From the NCBI GenBank assembly GCA_023055425.1, contig JALGPY010000001.1, positions 33,531,001 through 33,595,000 of the forward strand: DNA of 64,000 bases. Direction: 5' to 3'. This document shows, in pieces, positions 37,001-48,505 of the stretch. Within the stretch, counting starts at the first letter, position 1. The number at the start of each line of letters is the position of its first letter. The DNA is from Linanthus parryae (lineage: Eukaryota; Streptophyta; Magnoliopsida; Ericales; Polemoniaceae). The notes beneath the pieces were generated by a model. That model was not told where the DNA came from. It worked only from the letters and a program-made list of their open reading frames with translations, and did not search any database. The translations under genes and the position numbers were made by a program.

Positions 37001-38735
37001 TCTTAGTAAATCCATTCTAGAACTGTAAAACAGACGACAGGGTATCAACCCAGTTGCTGGAAGAGAAAAAGGTGGGTTATTTAACACACAATACCTTCTC
37101 AGAAGATTCAACTTCAGTGGGTTTCTCTTTCGATTTTTCTTCCTCATCTTGGTCAAAATGGCATAGCAATAATTTATTTAAAATCTGCAATCAAACACAA
37201 CAACTTTAAGATGTTTGCATACAAGCGTTAAACTAAAACCAAACCAACAACAATGGCATAACAAGATACCTTAACATCTTCCTCGCGGTTAAAAGTCTTT
37301 AGAAAAGCGGCCAGTATATCAGCAGACCTCTTTGCTGGGTCACTCACACTAGATCCAAATTTTTTATCAGAAACACTTAAGAACTCCTTCCAGGTTCCTT
37401 TACTACCCTGCATCCCCTTCTTCTGGGCAATCTTGACAATTTGAACAAGAACCTGTAACATGGGAAGTGTTGAGCCCTATGCACTAGTAGAAACATTCAC
37501 ATTGATTTACCATAAGAGAAGAGTCCCGGAACAATTCATTAAATTTAATAATTATAATGTTTATTGACTACTAAAAGTAATTACTATTTCTCAAATATAA
37601 AGCGTCCTGATGAGAAGATCTCTACGATTTGCAAATTGCATTAGATCAAAGCATAATTTGAAACACTCGGACTCATCTGAAAAGGCATAACAAGTATTTA
37701 CAGAAAAGAGCAAACTTACACCATCTTTGAATGCCTACGGGCTACGGGAGACAACAAAAGAGAACAGCACTAACAAGACAATGACTTTGTATATAAATGA
37801 TCTCCACCTATTTTGGATTCATAGGAGTGAAAAAGATAGTAATTTCTGTGTACAATTAAGCTTAGTAATCCAAAAGGTATATTTCATTATTTAAGCAACA
37901 CAACCTGCAATCACCACGAGGATTGTTTCATCTGTTCAAGCCTTAAGTTTCTGTATAGATGTGGCCAATGATAGACAACGGGCTAGCGAAGCTTGGATAG
38001 CAATGGTTACAGAAGGAATTAAAAAACCTAAAGATACAATTTTTAGTTACAAAGAGGTAAAGTAATCAATATGCCATGAACACAGAATTGCCGCAGTGAG
38101 TACAAACATGTTTATGTAGACTTCCTTCAGTCCAAACTCTGAAGCTTTACAAGGGACCCTCCTCTACATTTCTGCCCCAACGAATCCAATATACCACCTC
38201 TGTTTCTTCAGCCCACTTCACTTTTTGTCACTGTTCACCGGGTCACTTTGACCCGGTGATTTGATTAGCAAAAACGATACAAGAACTTGTTAATCTTTGC
38301 ATGGTCTTGTAGAGTAAACTTCACTCTGCAACACCATGGAAACATTTCAAAAAAAATGTCGTTTTGCTATCTAAACCACCGAGTCAAAGTGACACAGTTA
38401 CGCGTTGAAAAGTCAAACCAGGACATTTGATAGTTAACTTAAATGCAATCCAAACAATCAATTCAGAACTCTTGCACACCACTTTTTATGTTCTTTCCAG
38501 CTAAACCCAGTTCAAATGGTCTATTTCATCCAATACCCACTTCTCCTATATGCTTCAACCTTACAATTTGTTATAGATGACAATCAATTGAATCCATTCA
38601 GTTGGAAAAATAAAAATAAAAATTGGAGCTTTGATAAAGAACGATTCAGCTGAAGTTCAAAAATACACAAACATATGAGATTGAGATAGAGAGCTTGCTT
38701 ACTTCCTTCCCAGCTGTGGATATCTTCTCATCCAT
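31074..38735 (-). CDS. SDN3: Small RNA degrading nuclease (SDN family), 12 exons
   Basis: Exons from 5' to 3': 38735-38703, 37452-37270, 37184-37095, 36695-36627, 35335-35195, 34985-34869, 34759-34690, 34475-34375, 33517-33386, 33305-33198, 32232-32128, 31382-31074. All are in phase, giving 485 residues. SDN proteins are 3'-5' exoribonucleases of the DEDDh class that trim and degrade miRNAs. Exo I is MIAIDCEM (Asp148, Glu150), Exo [10 protein letters not shown] (Asp232) and Exo [11 protein letters not shown] (His282, Asp287), so all five catalytic residues are present. The N-terminal 125 residues are helical and family-like ([15 protein letters not shown]). Residues about 313-410 resemble the weak RRM-like region, and the end is a Lys/Glu-rich coiled coil ([17 protein letters not shown]). 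Which Arabidopsis paralogue is orthologous is inferred from its position beside SKIP2. Confidence 0.92.
34020..34101 (-). mobile_element. tRNA-derived SINE head inside an SDN intron
   Basis: On the minus strand an A-box-like ttggtctagtgaaatgcc is followed by ttgggcttggtgtttg and a B-box-like gttcaaatccc (34033-34043), the layout of plant tRNA-related SINEs. The body probably extends to about 33880. It lies in the intron between exons 34475-34375 and 33517-33386. Confidence 0.5.
38194..38425. mobile_element. Stowaway-like MITE in SDN intron 1 (right end decayed)
   Basis: It starts ccacctctgtttcttc after TA (38192-38193). The core gggtcactttgacccggtga at about 38240 and the mirrored half at about 38365-38400 mark it as a family member. 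The right terminus is not recognisable. Confidence 0.6.
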
Positions 38736-39233
38736 TGTAACAAATTGCGCCGAAAATAGCTATTGATCTGGTGATAAACGAATTTGTGGTCGAAGAGTAG
38801 ACAAAAGACGCGAAATTTCTTGCAGTCTTCTCAGTGTTTTAGGGTTTTGGGAACAAGTGCTGAGGCTTTGAGGGTTCTTGGTGCTCGAGGGTTGAAGGAG
38901 AGACGTTGTGCACATGACGACGTCGTAATGTTGGATCGGGTACCAGCTCAAGCCCATCAATTCGGGCTTCACCACTTTAGGGAGGCCCAACTCAGATCCC
39001 TTGGCAGTGTTTTCAGGAGAAACTATTCATTCGCACCACTGTGACATGCCTACGTGATAGGGGCGCATCATTCAGTTTTTAACAAATAGTATGCATTATT
39101 CAGATGGATATCACCAAATTTGCATATTTTTCAAAAATTACTTGAGCCTTTTTTTAAAAGACTATTAGATTCTGCTCGGTAGAACTAGAAAAACAACTAA
39201 AAAGCCACTAATATTGTTTAGGATTACCGAATA

Positions 39234-39471
39234 CTTCCTCCGTCCACGTCTCTCTTCATGGTCACTGTTGAGTGGTCATTTTGACCCGGTGATTTGGTTA
39301 GCGAAACGAAACAAGAGTTCAATAATTTTTTCATGGTGTTGTAAAGCTAAGTTTTCTTTACAATGCAATGAAAAAATTGCCGAATTCTTGTATCAATTTG
39401 CTAACCAAATCACCGGATTAAAGTGACCATTAAAAGTCATATTTGGGAAGAAAGAGGTAAAACGGATGAAG
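39234..39471. mobile_element. Stowaway-like MITE (238 bp)
   Basis: Ends are cttcctccgtccacg...aaaacggatgaag with TA at 39232-39233 and 39472-39473. The core is tttgacccggtgatttggtt. Confidence 0.8.
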
Positions 39472-39505
39472 TATATGATCTGATTTGATAGTGGTTTTTT
39501 TATTA

Positions 39506-39776
39506 CTTCCTCCGTTTTGAGTACCACACCGTCCCACCTGAGATGCACCATTTGACTTTTTCACCTGTATGGGTCGCTTTGTCCTGGTGATTTGGATCGC
39601 AAACCGATGCAATTTCTCGATAATTTTTTTACGGTCTTGTAGAATAAGAGTTACTCTACAACACTACGAAAAAATTATTTAAAAATTGCAAAGTTTTGCT
39701 ATTCAAATCATCGGGTCAAAGTGACCCAGTAAATAGCGGTAAAAGTTCAAATGGTGCAAAAGAGGTGGCCGGAGTG
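39506..39776. mobile_element. Stowaway-like MITE, adjacent second copy
   Basis: The left end cttcctccgttttgagtacc follows TA (39504-39505). The right end is near ggccggagtgg. The hairpin body has gcaaaccgatgcaatttctc and its inverted partner. It lies only about 35 bp from the previous MITE. Confidence 0.65.
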
Positions 39777-40305
39777 GAAAAAAGGTCCACAACTTTTAAA
39801 ATTTCAAGTTTAAATAGCCATAGGTCTATGTCACAATTAAGGACTTCACCTTCACCAAAACCAGTATCAAATTAGATCACATAGCTAATAGTATTATTTT
39901 CCGAAATCGTGTTGATTGAATGCTCATCAGAATTACTAATTTGATTTTGTAATCCCTGATCGGTATCTTGTTTCATATATGTGAGCTACCAATCAGACAC
40001 ACATCTTAAGCAGATGAAGCCACTGGGCAATTCAACTCTTTTATCCCGCTAGAAACAAATCAATGTGATTGAATTCCTAATCGTAATCGAAACATAACTC
40101 ACAGTAAAAAAAGAGAGATCAACATTAGCTATAAAAGTTCTTTTCAACCCTCAGGAATTCAAATACAAGTATTATAGGTAGGATATGAATCCTCAATGCA
40201 TTTCTTGTTGAACAATATCATAGCAGCAAGGGGAATTGGAGATTCATAATAAGGCATGGAAGGTGAAGTGTAACTACACTTCCTACTGCCTTAATCCATC
40301 CAAAC

Positions 40306-40425
40306 TTAAGTCGCCTGCCTGCTTTTGAGAGCCTTCAAGGCGGGTGGAGTGTATAGTGACTTGCTAACGTCTTCTCCAGTAGCTCTCCTATTAAAAGTCC
40401 GTGGGAACAAAATCTTGCTTGCCAT
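40306..40425 (-). CDS. Candidate 39-residue small protein
   Basis: The ATG at 40425 opens a frame MASKILFPRTFNRR, followed by ATGEDVSKSLYTPPALKALK and SRQAT, ending in TAA at 40308-40306. The peptide is basic with a balanced composition, and the frame is preceded in phase by stops. About 34 bp upstream is a good acceptor (ctttcttcctgattttag), so it would sit in a 3' exon. I recognise no family. It could instead be a chance ORF in a non-coding RNA or in a spliced SKIP2 3' UTR. Confidence 0.35.
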   Translation of the reverse strand: MASKILFPRTFNRRATGEDVSKSLYTPPALKALKSRQAT

Positions 40426-43400
40426 TCAAGGCTAGATGCTTCAACACCATGACCAACCTAAAATCAGGAAGAAAGCAAAAAAACAAACAAACAAATTAAT
40501 GACAACACTACTAGTTGCTCAACTAAGGAAACAGGGTGTGAGGATATTTTTGAGAACTGGAGATATCTCTGGTTCAGGATATGAACATCTAACTGAAATG
40601 AAGAGATAGAAACCTCCATTTTAATCGCAACCACATGTTGGGAGCATCATATTAGAATGTATCTCAGTAAACTACTAGGGAACTCCCCGTGGGCAGAGCC
40701 TACTTCATAACTTTCTCACAATTTTCCACCATTGATCTTGCAAAGATCTAATGGTTATAATTTGGCCACGGAGCTCCCCATGAATAGTAAAAGGGGGAGC
40801 TTCTTAAGTGTATATAGAAGTGGCTCGTACTTCACAGTATAAGGAGCATGTTTGGACAACCTATTTTAAGGGATTATGGATTATTTCTTTCATCTGATTT
40901 TGAAAAATCTCGTGACCTGAGATTATTGGTAGGCATGTCAGTTTCGACACTTGACAAATTGGGCAACCGGGATTCCGATATGACATAATCTCATCCCATC
41001 CAACCGGCCTACCATATTAACTCAACTTATAAACCTATAATTCTCAATAATTCAGCTTATCCAAACAGAGCCAAGATGTACAACTATGGGTATGTGGGTT
41101 TTCTGTTGAGACCACTAGACAAGTATGCTAAATTGCTAATGATGTAATGGCTTGAAGAATGAATATCACAACCCCTCCACTAGTTGTCTTGTTGATGCAT
41201 GTAAACCCTTGATGGATTTAATTTGCTAGTAGGTGTAACAACTAACAACCATTGTTGACTGTTGAGCTATAATGAGACCCTTTGACTGGGCAACACAAAA
41301 ACAGAATTGCTGAGACAATATAACAACCCTGAGCATTTACATATGTTCATTGCAATCCACTGATACTTTTAGGGTGGGTGTCTTTCTTGGGAATTCCTCT
41401 TGCTTCTGTCGTAAAGAAAATGATTTCGCTAACTCAAAAAATCTTACAGGAGGTTTCAGGAAATTTCAACCAATACAACTTGAAAATCTTAAAAAGGGAA
41501 ATAATCCAGAAAACCAGTAACCTGCAGTTGAAATATTGCCGCCGATAAAAGTGGAAGTCTTGATGAAAGGTGTCTGCCAGATGAACTTATGCAGAAAGTA
41601 GAGAATGACCTGTGCTCGGGGCACTATCCGTCATGAAATCGACAAACATTGCTACAAATAATAAGATATCAACCTGTATGATACATCCGAAGTTATTTAC
41701 AGATTCGGACAATGAATAATGTCTCAATGGAAGCAACTCGGAAACATTAGTATTCATTTAAGCAAAGATATTTCTCAGCCAAAGCTAAACATATCGATCT
41801 CAGATTTGATTGGTAGTAGATATTATCATCTTCTCAAAGAGATTAGATGTTTTAATAAGGTCAAATTCGACTAACAAACTATGAAGTTTGAACTATCAGC
41901 TAACTTGTATTATAATTACAGAAAAGGTAAACAGCAAAATCCACGTAAACTCGATTTCTGTAACGAATTTCTCCTGCTACGATTCAGCTTATACTAACTC
42001 ATTGAGTTCCCTACTTCAAGTATGAGCTTCCCTTAGCTTCAAATGAAGTCGGCTAAAAAAAAGAAGAAAAATGAGTGCTCCATAAAAGGTGCATATTTTC
42101 TAAAGAGAGTATCAATTAACAATTCTTCATACAGAAAAGGCTAATCTAAACCATGCCGACATTTTTGCTGAAATGATCTAATCGGTGAGCTGCACAATTT
42201 GAACTTAAAAAATGTGCTGAACTGCTGATCAACACGTATTCAATTCTTGTCTCTCTATGTATCCTAACTGTATGGGCAACATCAGACACATGGGGTCGCA
42301 CTTCATAAATATCAAGTCACGCAGCGAAGTGAGATACGCTAACAGAAGCAAATTGTGGATGCTCAGGCTTTTATGTATCACACATTGATTTCAATGGTAA
42401 GAAAATATTTACAACACTTTTTAATGTGATGGTAAAGTAGTAGCAATGCGCATAATATTGTCAGCTTGCTTTAGCAACTAGATGTTGAGTCGGGCTGAAT
42501 TTCAGCTCCTGCTGCTGTCAATCATACCAGCAAATTAACACTACATTGGGTGTGAGAGAAGTTTCCAGGAGGTGCAAGTATCCACCTATTGCTACTCTGT
42601 GTCATGACCAAGTGCAGCAATGATGCTTGCCTGATTTCAGATATTAATATGAGGAAAGTATTCAGCTTCGAATCTGAAGCTACGTGCCGGAGGGTTTGGT
42701 GAGGGGGTGACACGCAAATTTAAGTCTGAAGCGTGTAATAGGAAGAGATAGGAAATCCCCAAACCTTCCAAAAGTGAAGTTAAGTTCCCGAGAATTTTTT
42801 TAAATGGAGTCAATCATTGAACATTTTGGGTACTGAAAGCTCGCAGCGGATAGAAAGACATTGAGGCCTGAGTATGTTCAATCAAAATAAGCAACTTGCT
42901 CGGGAGAGGAAAATTCCAAACCGCTTTTGATTACACTCTCCTGTGCACTCTATTAAGAGGCAGAAACTACGGTTTCTGTTCACTGAATGGGAAGGAAAAG
43001 ATTAAATAACACTGGTTCAGAGGGAGTGATTCCCGATAGCCACTTCTGCAACTTCTTAGAGGTGTGTTGTAACACGGTTCCACAGTTCCAGGTCTAGGAG
43101 TGAAGGGGGAGAATTCCAGTTAAAAAAGATCACTGGAGTGTCCTGAATTCCTGATTGACAAAGCTTTAAAAGAAATGAGGGACTTTTCCGCCTGATCGAG
43201 AATTGTGGTCGGGGCTTAAACCTTAACAAGAAGCTCTCTTTTGGTATTTTTGGTTTATAATATTCAGAAAGAGAGAATATCCTATTATAATCAAGACTCC
43301 GAAGACCATGGTTCATTTCAAAGCAGTGTTTGCTGCACGCAAAACACAGCCTATGGCTAATGTAAGTTCTGCTTTCGTTGTATGTTCTTAACCTAAACCC

Positions 43401-43867
43401 ATCTGACTGGCCTGATGTGCTCTGGTACAGCTGTGACTTTGTTGGGACTTGTATTTCAGATTCATACTAAAGGGAGCACACACTGCTACGACAGGGTTCA
43501 GGAGAGAGACCAACTCAGCAAGTCCTCGACTGAATACCATCAGGAGATATAAAATCAAAGCATCCGTACTAGTAGTTCCTAATGTTTTACAATATGCATC
43601 AATAAAGCAGAAAGAAAGAGATGTAACTAAATTGACCACAAACCTCAAAATGAGTGGAAAAGGAAATGACATAATTGCTGCCAGAAAAACCAAGCAAAAA
43701 ATAAGAAGGGAGTTGACAGATAAACCTGCTCAAGCAAACTCCGACCTGGAGTTTCTCCTTATACTGCTCTGCAGTATCAGTGATGGTGTGGCATCATTTT
43801 ATCTAAAACCTGTTAACAAGCAAGACAATCACATAGTGTATGCCAAATGAAAGTTAACATTAATTCC

Positions 43868-43892
43868 CTGCACGCACGCACGCACGCACGCT
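43868..43892. repeat. (GCAC)n microsatellite
   Basis: About six uninterrupted cacg units. Confidence 0.9.
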
Positions 43893-44270
43893 AATATGAC
43901 GGAAGACTCTTTTGCCGAATCACTTCGAAGTTACTATGCAAACTTCGGACGAAACATGTTAAAACTGCTCTTAGCCACACTTCAGTAACTTGTATCCCTC
44001 TCTTTTAGGCTAACTTGAGGAATAAATGAGATACTAGTAAATAACCTTTGTAGTTCAAGCTTACTTAACAATATTCAAGCTTATTGACTTTATCACAACA
44101 AATGATAATATTCAAATGGACTAGGACACCTGAAGAGTATTAAAAATTAGCAAGTCAGTTATAGAGCCAGGACACAGACATCATATCGACCCAACTTCCA
44201 AAAACAAGCATTTTATCTGCACCTTAACACAAAAATATTACTTTGGATAACCTTGAGACACATTTGGGAA

Positions 44271-44539
44271 TGAAGTGTGATGAAATAGAACAGCAGCAGC
44301 ACAGGCTTAACACATCAACACATACCATAGCCTATGACTCATAGGCTATGATGCTTGAACTATAACCGCGTATAAGCAATGAAGTGTGATTAGCCTGTGA
44401 GGCTTGAACTCTAATCATGTATAAGCAATGAAGTGTGATGAAATAGAACAGCAGCAGCACACACTTAACACATCAACACATAACATAGCCTGTGAGGCTT
44501 GAACTTTAACCATGTATAAGCAATGAAGTGTGATGAAAG
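44271..44539. repeat. Tandem repeat array built on tataagcaatgaagtgtgat
   Basis: The word gaagtgtgatgaaatagaac recurs near 44272 and 44428, and tataagcaatgaagtgtgat recurs near 44371, 44421 and 44515. Shared cagcagcagcacaggcttaa/cacacttaa and catcaacacata blocks lie between. This is a local degenerate duplication of about 155 bp with a shorter partial copy. Confidence 0.75.
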
Positions 44540-45382
44540 TGCCAACAGATTTCAGATTAGACACTTGAAATGCTTGCCAGAAGCCGATCACCTGCATCAT
44601 ATGTACAAGTACCGTTACCAGAACCACAAAGCATCCAGTGTTGAAAAAGCTCATGAAGAATGCACATAAACACATTGTCAACAAAGAGCAAATAATGGTT
44701 AATTAAAAACGAAAGACAAAAAAGCTATTGGCGACCGACAATGAGCTGTTTATCCAATATACTTATGCTACTTGAGGAAGCCGATCACCTGCATCACAGC
44801 AAAATAGCTACTTGAGGAAGTCGGAAGTAACCAGCTTTCACAGGGCCATAAGTAGCAGCTCATGATCTAAACTGCCATGAAAACTTCCAAAGAGTTCACA
44901 TTTTACAATTACATAGGGGGCGAGTAGGTACCAAATATGTAAGCTGAACTAAGAAGTAACAATATTATCCATAAAAGCTGAAGCACATCCTAGTGAAATC
45001 AAATGATTTATCAGCCAGCAAATTTTACGGCACAGCTCCGGTTAGTTGTTGGCATTCATATCTAGAGTCTAGACTTAAAACACGAGTGAATGTGAATTCT
45101 GCTAAACTACATTATAATAGGAAAGGCAAAATCAAACCTTAAACAGAACATAAAGAGGGATTTTCACCAGAAGACTCAGAACAGAACCAATGCATTAGTT
45201 GATGTAATCCGTCACATGTACAGTAAAAGCAACTATATTACAAGTTTCTCTATGGATTATACTGTTACTTTTTGACAATGTCATTGAAGTTTTGTCACAT
45301 AATCTTTTTCAAAGACAAGGAAATGAGAAAAAAAGCTTGAACTAAAACAACAATCTTCTTCTAAAATTTTAAATTCTCCAAT

Positions 45383-46975
45383 TCAGCTACTGCTTGTCCA
45401 CCTTCTGAATGAGCAAGCCACAAAACTCCTACTTCCAAGAAGGCCAAACCTTGATTTAAAGAAGGAAGATGCTAGCCGGCTGCTCGAAGGAGCGTCCACA
45501 GCAGCAGCAGCGTTGATTTGATTCCCAATTGGCGGAAACTCCACAACATCATCTTGCACTCCACCATCGCTGGCACTGACATACAACCCTTCAGGGTCAA
45601 CCTCACAAGAATTGAAATTCACAACCAAAGATAACCTCTTTGCACTCAGCCAATGCGCAAGCTCACTAGTCACATTCCTACATTTCTTAACCTTTATTTT
45701 CACCAAATTAGGACAGCCCCAACCAAAAGCTTCGATACCCTTATCCGTGACCGGACACCCTTTAATACAAAGCTTCTTCAGCGCTACGCATTTCGTAGCA
45801 ATACAAGAAATTTCCCCATCCCCAATTGTTTCACTACCACATAAAGCCAATCTCTCTAGCTTCTGACAATTGGTAGCAAGAGCTTCAAGACTAGCTAAAT
45901 TCGGATTCATCCCAATAAGAACCACTTCTTGAAGGTTAGCACAGTGCTTAGCAACAGCTACAAGCCCTTCGCTGCCTATCCTATTCATCCTCCACCCATC
46001 AATATGAAGCTTCCTCAAAAGCTTACAGTTCTCAGCAACCGACACAATCCCCAAATTCGTGCACTCGGGGGTTTTAACCAAGTGCAATATCTCAACATTC
46101 AAGCACTTGGATATCGCCACAAGGCCAATATCACCCACTTGAAGCCTCTCAAGGTGGATTTCATACAACGATTTCGGGTTAGTGATCATCTCCAACAGGG
46201 TATCCCAATCGCCTAAACATCTCATTAGTTTCAAAGTCCTTAAATTAGTAGCTCCCACAATTAAAGGACCAAAGCATTGACCATTATAAAGCTCTTTCAA
46301 ACATATAGTTTTCAAAGAAGAACCTGCAACTCCAGGACCAATAGGCTCATCATTGATTCCCCTGAGACGCTTCACAGACACCTCCTCTAACAAAGAACAA
46401 TGATCTAGCACAGCATTCATGCCTTTAGCCCCAAACATACAAGACCCACATGAGAATTTCTTCAACCCTTTGCAATTCTGAGCAAATCCAGCCATACCCA
46501 CATCGGTGATTTCACGGCAGCCTCTGAGCTTCAACCTTGTGAGGTTCATGCACCGGAGGGAGATCTGAATGAGGGTATAATCGTCTATGCTGATAGATCT
46601 CCGGTCACATCGGAGGGCAAGCTTCGTGACGGCGTCGAAGCGAGAGAAGAGTGTAGGGACGAGGGTGAGGACCTCCGATTGGGCGTTCAATGAGAGACGG
46701 TGACGGCTCTGTCCCTCCACCGTCAACCACCGCTTGCAGACGAGAGAAGAGCTTTTCCGGTCGCCGGAGCTCAGAAACTGGAAAATGAAGGCTAATACCT
46801 CATCGGGAAGCTCCGAGATGTAATCTTCTGTATCGAACGCGTCGTGAAAAACCAATCCACCTTCGTCGTTGTCTCTCATCGTTGAGATAATCTCCGATCG
46901 GACGGTGAAGCTTGTATGACGGCGACTTGACCCAACAACCGACGACGACCCCTGGCTTGAAGGAGATTGACCCAT
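45383..46975 (-). CDS. SKIP2: F-box/LRR protein of the SKIP2/VFB family (530 aa)
   Basis: A single exon encodes 530 residues starting MGQSPSSQGSSSVV. The ATG at 46975 was chosen because the frame upstream has only a TTG and the family begins MGQSPS. The F-box lies at about residues 52-96 (YISELPDEVLAFIFQFLSSG, SLVCKRWLTVEGQSRHRLSL). About a dozen cysteine-containing leucine-rich repeats follow to about residue 450 (LTRLKLRGCREITDVGMAGF, KKLCIKGCPVTDKGIEAFGW). The C-terminus is Ser-rich. SKIP2/VFB proteins bind ASK1 in SCF ubiquitin ligases and affect auxin-responsive gene expression and lateral roots. Length and the absence of introns fit the family. Which of VFB1-4 is orthologous is not decided here. 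Confidence 0.93.
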   Translation of the reverse strand: MGQSPSSQGSSSVVGSSRRHTSFTVRSEIISTMRDNDEGGLVFHDAFDTEDYISELPDEVLAFIFQFLSSGDRKSSSLVCKRWLTVEGQSRHRLSLNAQSEVLTLVPTLFSRFDAVTKLALRCDRRSISIDDYTLIQISLRCMNLTRLKLRGCREITDVGMAGFAQNCKGLKKFSCGSCMFGAKGMNAVLDHCSLLEEVSVKRLRGINDEPIGPGVAGSSLKTICLKELYNGQCFGPLIVGATNLRTLKLMRCLGDWDTLLEMITNPKSLYEIHLERLQVGDIGLVAISKCLNVEILHLVKTPECTNLGIVSVAENCKLLRKLHIDGWRMNRIGSEGLVAVAKHCANLQEVVLIGMNPNLASLEALATNCQKLERLALCGSETIGDGEISCIATKCVALKKLCIKGCPVTDKGIEAFGWGCPNLVKIKVKKCRNVTSELAHWLSAKRLSLVVNFNSCEVDPEGLYVSASDGGVQDDVVEFPPIGNQINAAAAVDAPSSSRLASSFFKSRFGLLGSRSFVACSFRRWTSSS

Positions 46976-46980
46976 CTGAT

Positions 46981-47260
46981 AATTACCGATCTTAAGCAAA
47001 ACCCAGAAGCCGGAACTGGAAGATACCTGAAAAGGACGATGTGGGTCTGAATTTGTTGGGTCAGAGACTAATTCCGATTCGGGCGAAGCTCAACGAGAGG
47101 CAGATAAAGAAGATTGACCCACCAAATAATCACCGATCTTAAGGCAAACCCAGAAGCCGGAACTGAAGATACCTGAAATTTAAGATGTGGGTCTGAATTT
47201 GTTGCCGGAGATAGGGTCAGGGTTTGTTCTAATTCCGATTCCGGCGAAGCCTCAGATGGA
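46981..47260 (-). repeat. Tandem duplication in the SKIP2 leader
   Basis: A segment of about 115 bp starting aattaccgatcttaagcaaa (46981) recurs starting aatcaccgatcttaaggcaa (about 47126). The two share acccagaagccggaact, gatgtgggtctgaatttgtt and attccgattc. They lie just upstream of the ATG, so the mRNA leader or promoter has been duplicated. A downstream frame (47268-47068) is probably an artefact of this. Confidence 0.8.
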
Positions 47261-47682
47261 GAAGACAAAGGAAATTATGATGATACCGATGTGAACAACA
47301 TTATTATTGGGAAGAAATCATTTCATTTGAGTGGAAGTGACCCTAACAATTGTTTAATATAATGGGGAGATTGTTCTTGGATACGTGTAATGCACCACAA
47401 TTTTCCAAGGAAGTTGTCTAGAAACAATCAATTTGGGGTTGGATTTGGGAATGGGAAGTGTGTGAGGAGTATTAAATGTTCAGACTTTCCCTTTAGGTGG
47501 GTGAACTAGATCCACAGGTGCCAAGTTATGTACATCCATCAAAATAGATTTTGCACCCTAAACAAGTACATTGCCCCAATATTTCTCTAATTGAGTAGGT
47601 TAGGTGGTTTTAATCTCAGGTGGTTTATTAATGACTTGATAGTCACCACAACTCTTTTCTTTTTGAGAATTACATTTTATAG
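47261..47682. other. SKIP2 upstream DNA, no gene seen
   Basis: AT-rich, with no ORF of note and no clear element ends. Confidence 0.35.
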
Positions 47683-47743
47683 GCAGGTTTGAATTTGGGA
47701 CTTAATGCATGAACTTTAAATGCTTTACCACTGAACTAGTGCC
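47683..47743 (-). mobile_element. tRNA-derived SINE head (relic)
   Basis: On the minus strand gggcactagttcagtggtaa gives an A-box and aattcaaacctgc a B-box. It abuts the LINE to its right. Confidence 0.45.
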
Positions 47744-48196
47744 CATTTTCAGCGAGGAGAATTATGGGCGATTTTGTGGACGAAATCACAACGCTGCTTC
47801 ACGAACCCTAGCAGCTTCGTTCGTCGATCGTGATCCCATGGAGCTGAGTGATATGACCGAGAAGGAGAGTAGGAGGGTCATCCTCGATGACGCATACTGC
47901 TCCTCGACGGAAGAGGGTTTTCGTTTCTGCTTAATCGGAGCCTTTGTCTCCGAGGAAAAAATTGATGGCAAGATTATGAGTGATCCAATGGAAGGAGTGG
48001 AGTTTTTCGGATATTGATGTTTGGGTTCAACTTAGTAATGTCCCAATATATCTGAAGAAGGCAGAAACTAGACGAAGGATCATGGATTCGATTGCTGAGA
48101 CGGCTTATGTTGATGACCGAATTGATAGTGATGAGGGGATTAATTATATTTGGGTACGAGGTAAGTTACCGCTTGCAGAACCGCTTCCTCGAGGGG

Positions 48197-48505
48197 CAGT
48201 GGCGGACCTATATGGAGACCAGTGGGGGTTGTAGCCCTCACTCAAATTTCAAAATTTGCAATTTTTACTCTATATTTTGTTTATTTAATTATATTAGCCC
48301 CCACTCAAGTTTTGATATTTACAATATTTACCCTACATTCTGTTAATATAATTAGATTAGCCCCCACACGTGTTACATATTCACCTCCGCAATATATTAA
48401 AGTCATTATTTTAATCCTTAACTACTTCAAAACTTATTGAAAGATCCGTCATTAAATGTGAAATTTTTCTAGCCCCCATTGGGCCAAATTTCTAGATCCG
48501 CCCTG
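48197..48505. mobile_element. hAT-type MITE inserted in LINE ORF1 (309 bp)
   Basis: Left end cagtggcggaccta and right end tagatccgccctg are inverted repeats. The flanks tcgagggg (48189-48196) and tctagggg (48506-48513) form a 7/8 target duplication. Interior agcccccact/tagccctcactc blocks repeat about three times. It interrupts the LINE reading frame right after PLPRG. Confidence 0.8.

Larger units (their letters stand above)
39777..45382. other. Largely non-coding interval between SDN and SKIP2
   Basis: Apart from the small ORF at 40306-40425 and the repeats listed separately, no recognisable coding exon is seen. Short frames at 42522-42713, 43056-43316 and 43449-43850 have no family resemblance. 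A possible splice-like pair exists on the minus strand: ttatttgtag before about 41660, then gccccgagcacag|gtcatt near 41612. Confidence 0.35.

Noticed and set aside
38784..39044. Plus-strand 86-codon ORF overlapping the SDN start
   Set aside because: It lies over the promoter side and leader of SDN on the opposite strand, with no family resemblance or splice support.
43449..43850. 133-codon plus-strand frame
   Set aside because: No recognisable domain, no supporting splice sites, and an equally long frame on the opposite strand.
45612..46216. Plus-strand ORFs inside the SKIP2 gene
   Set aside because: They are antisense shadows of a 530-codon gene with strong F-box/LRR similarity.
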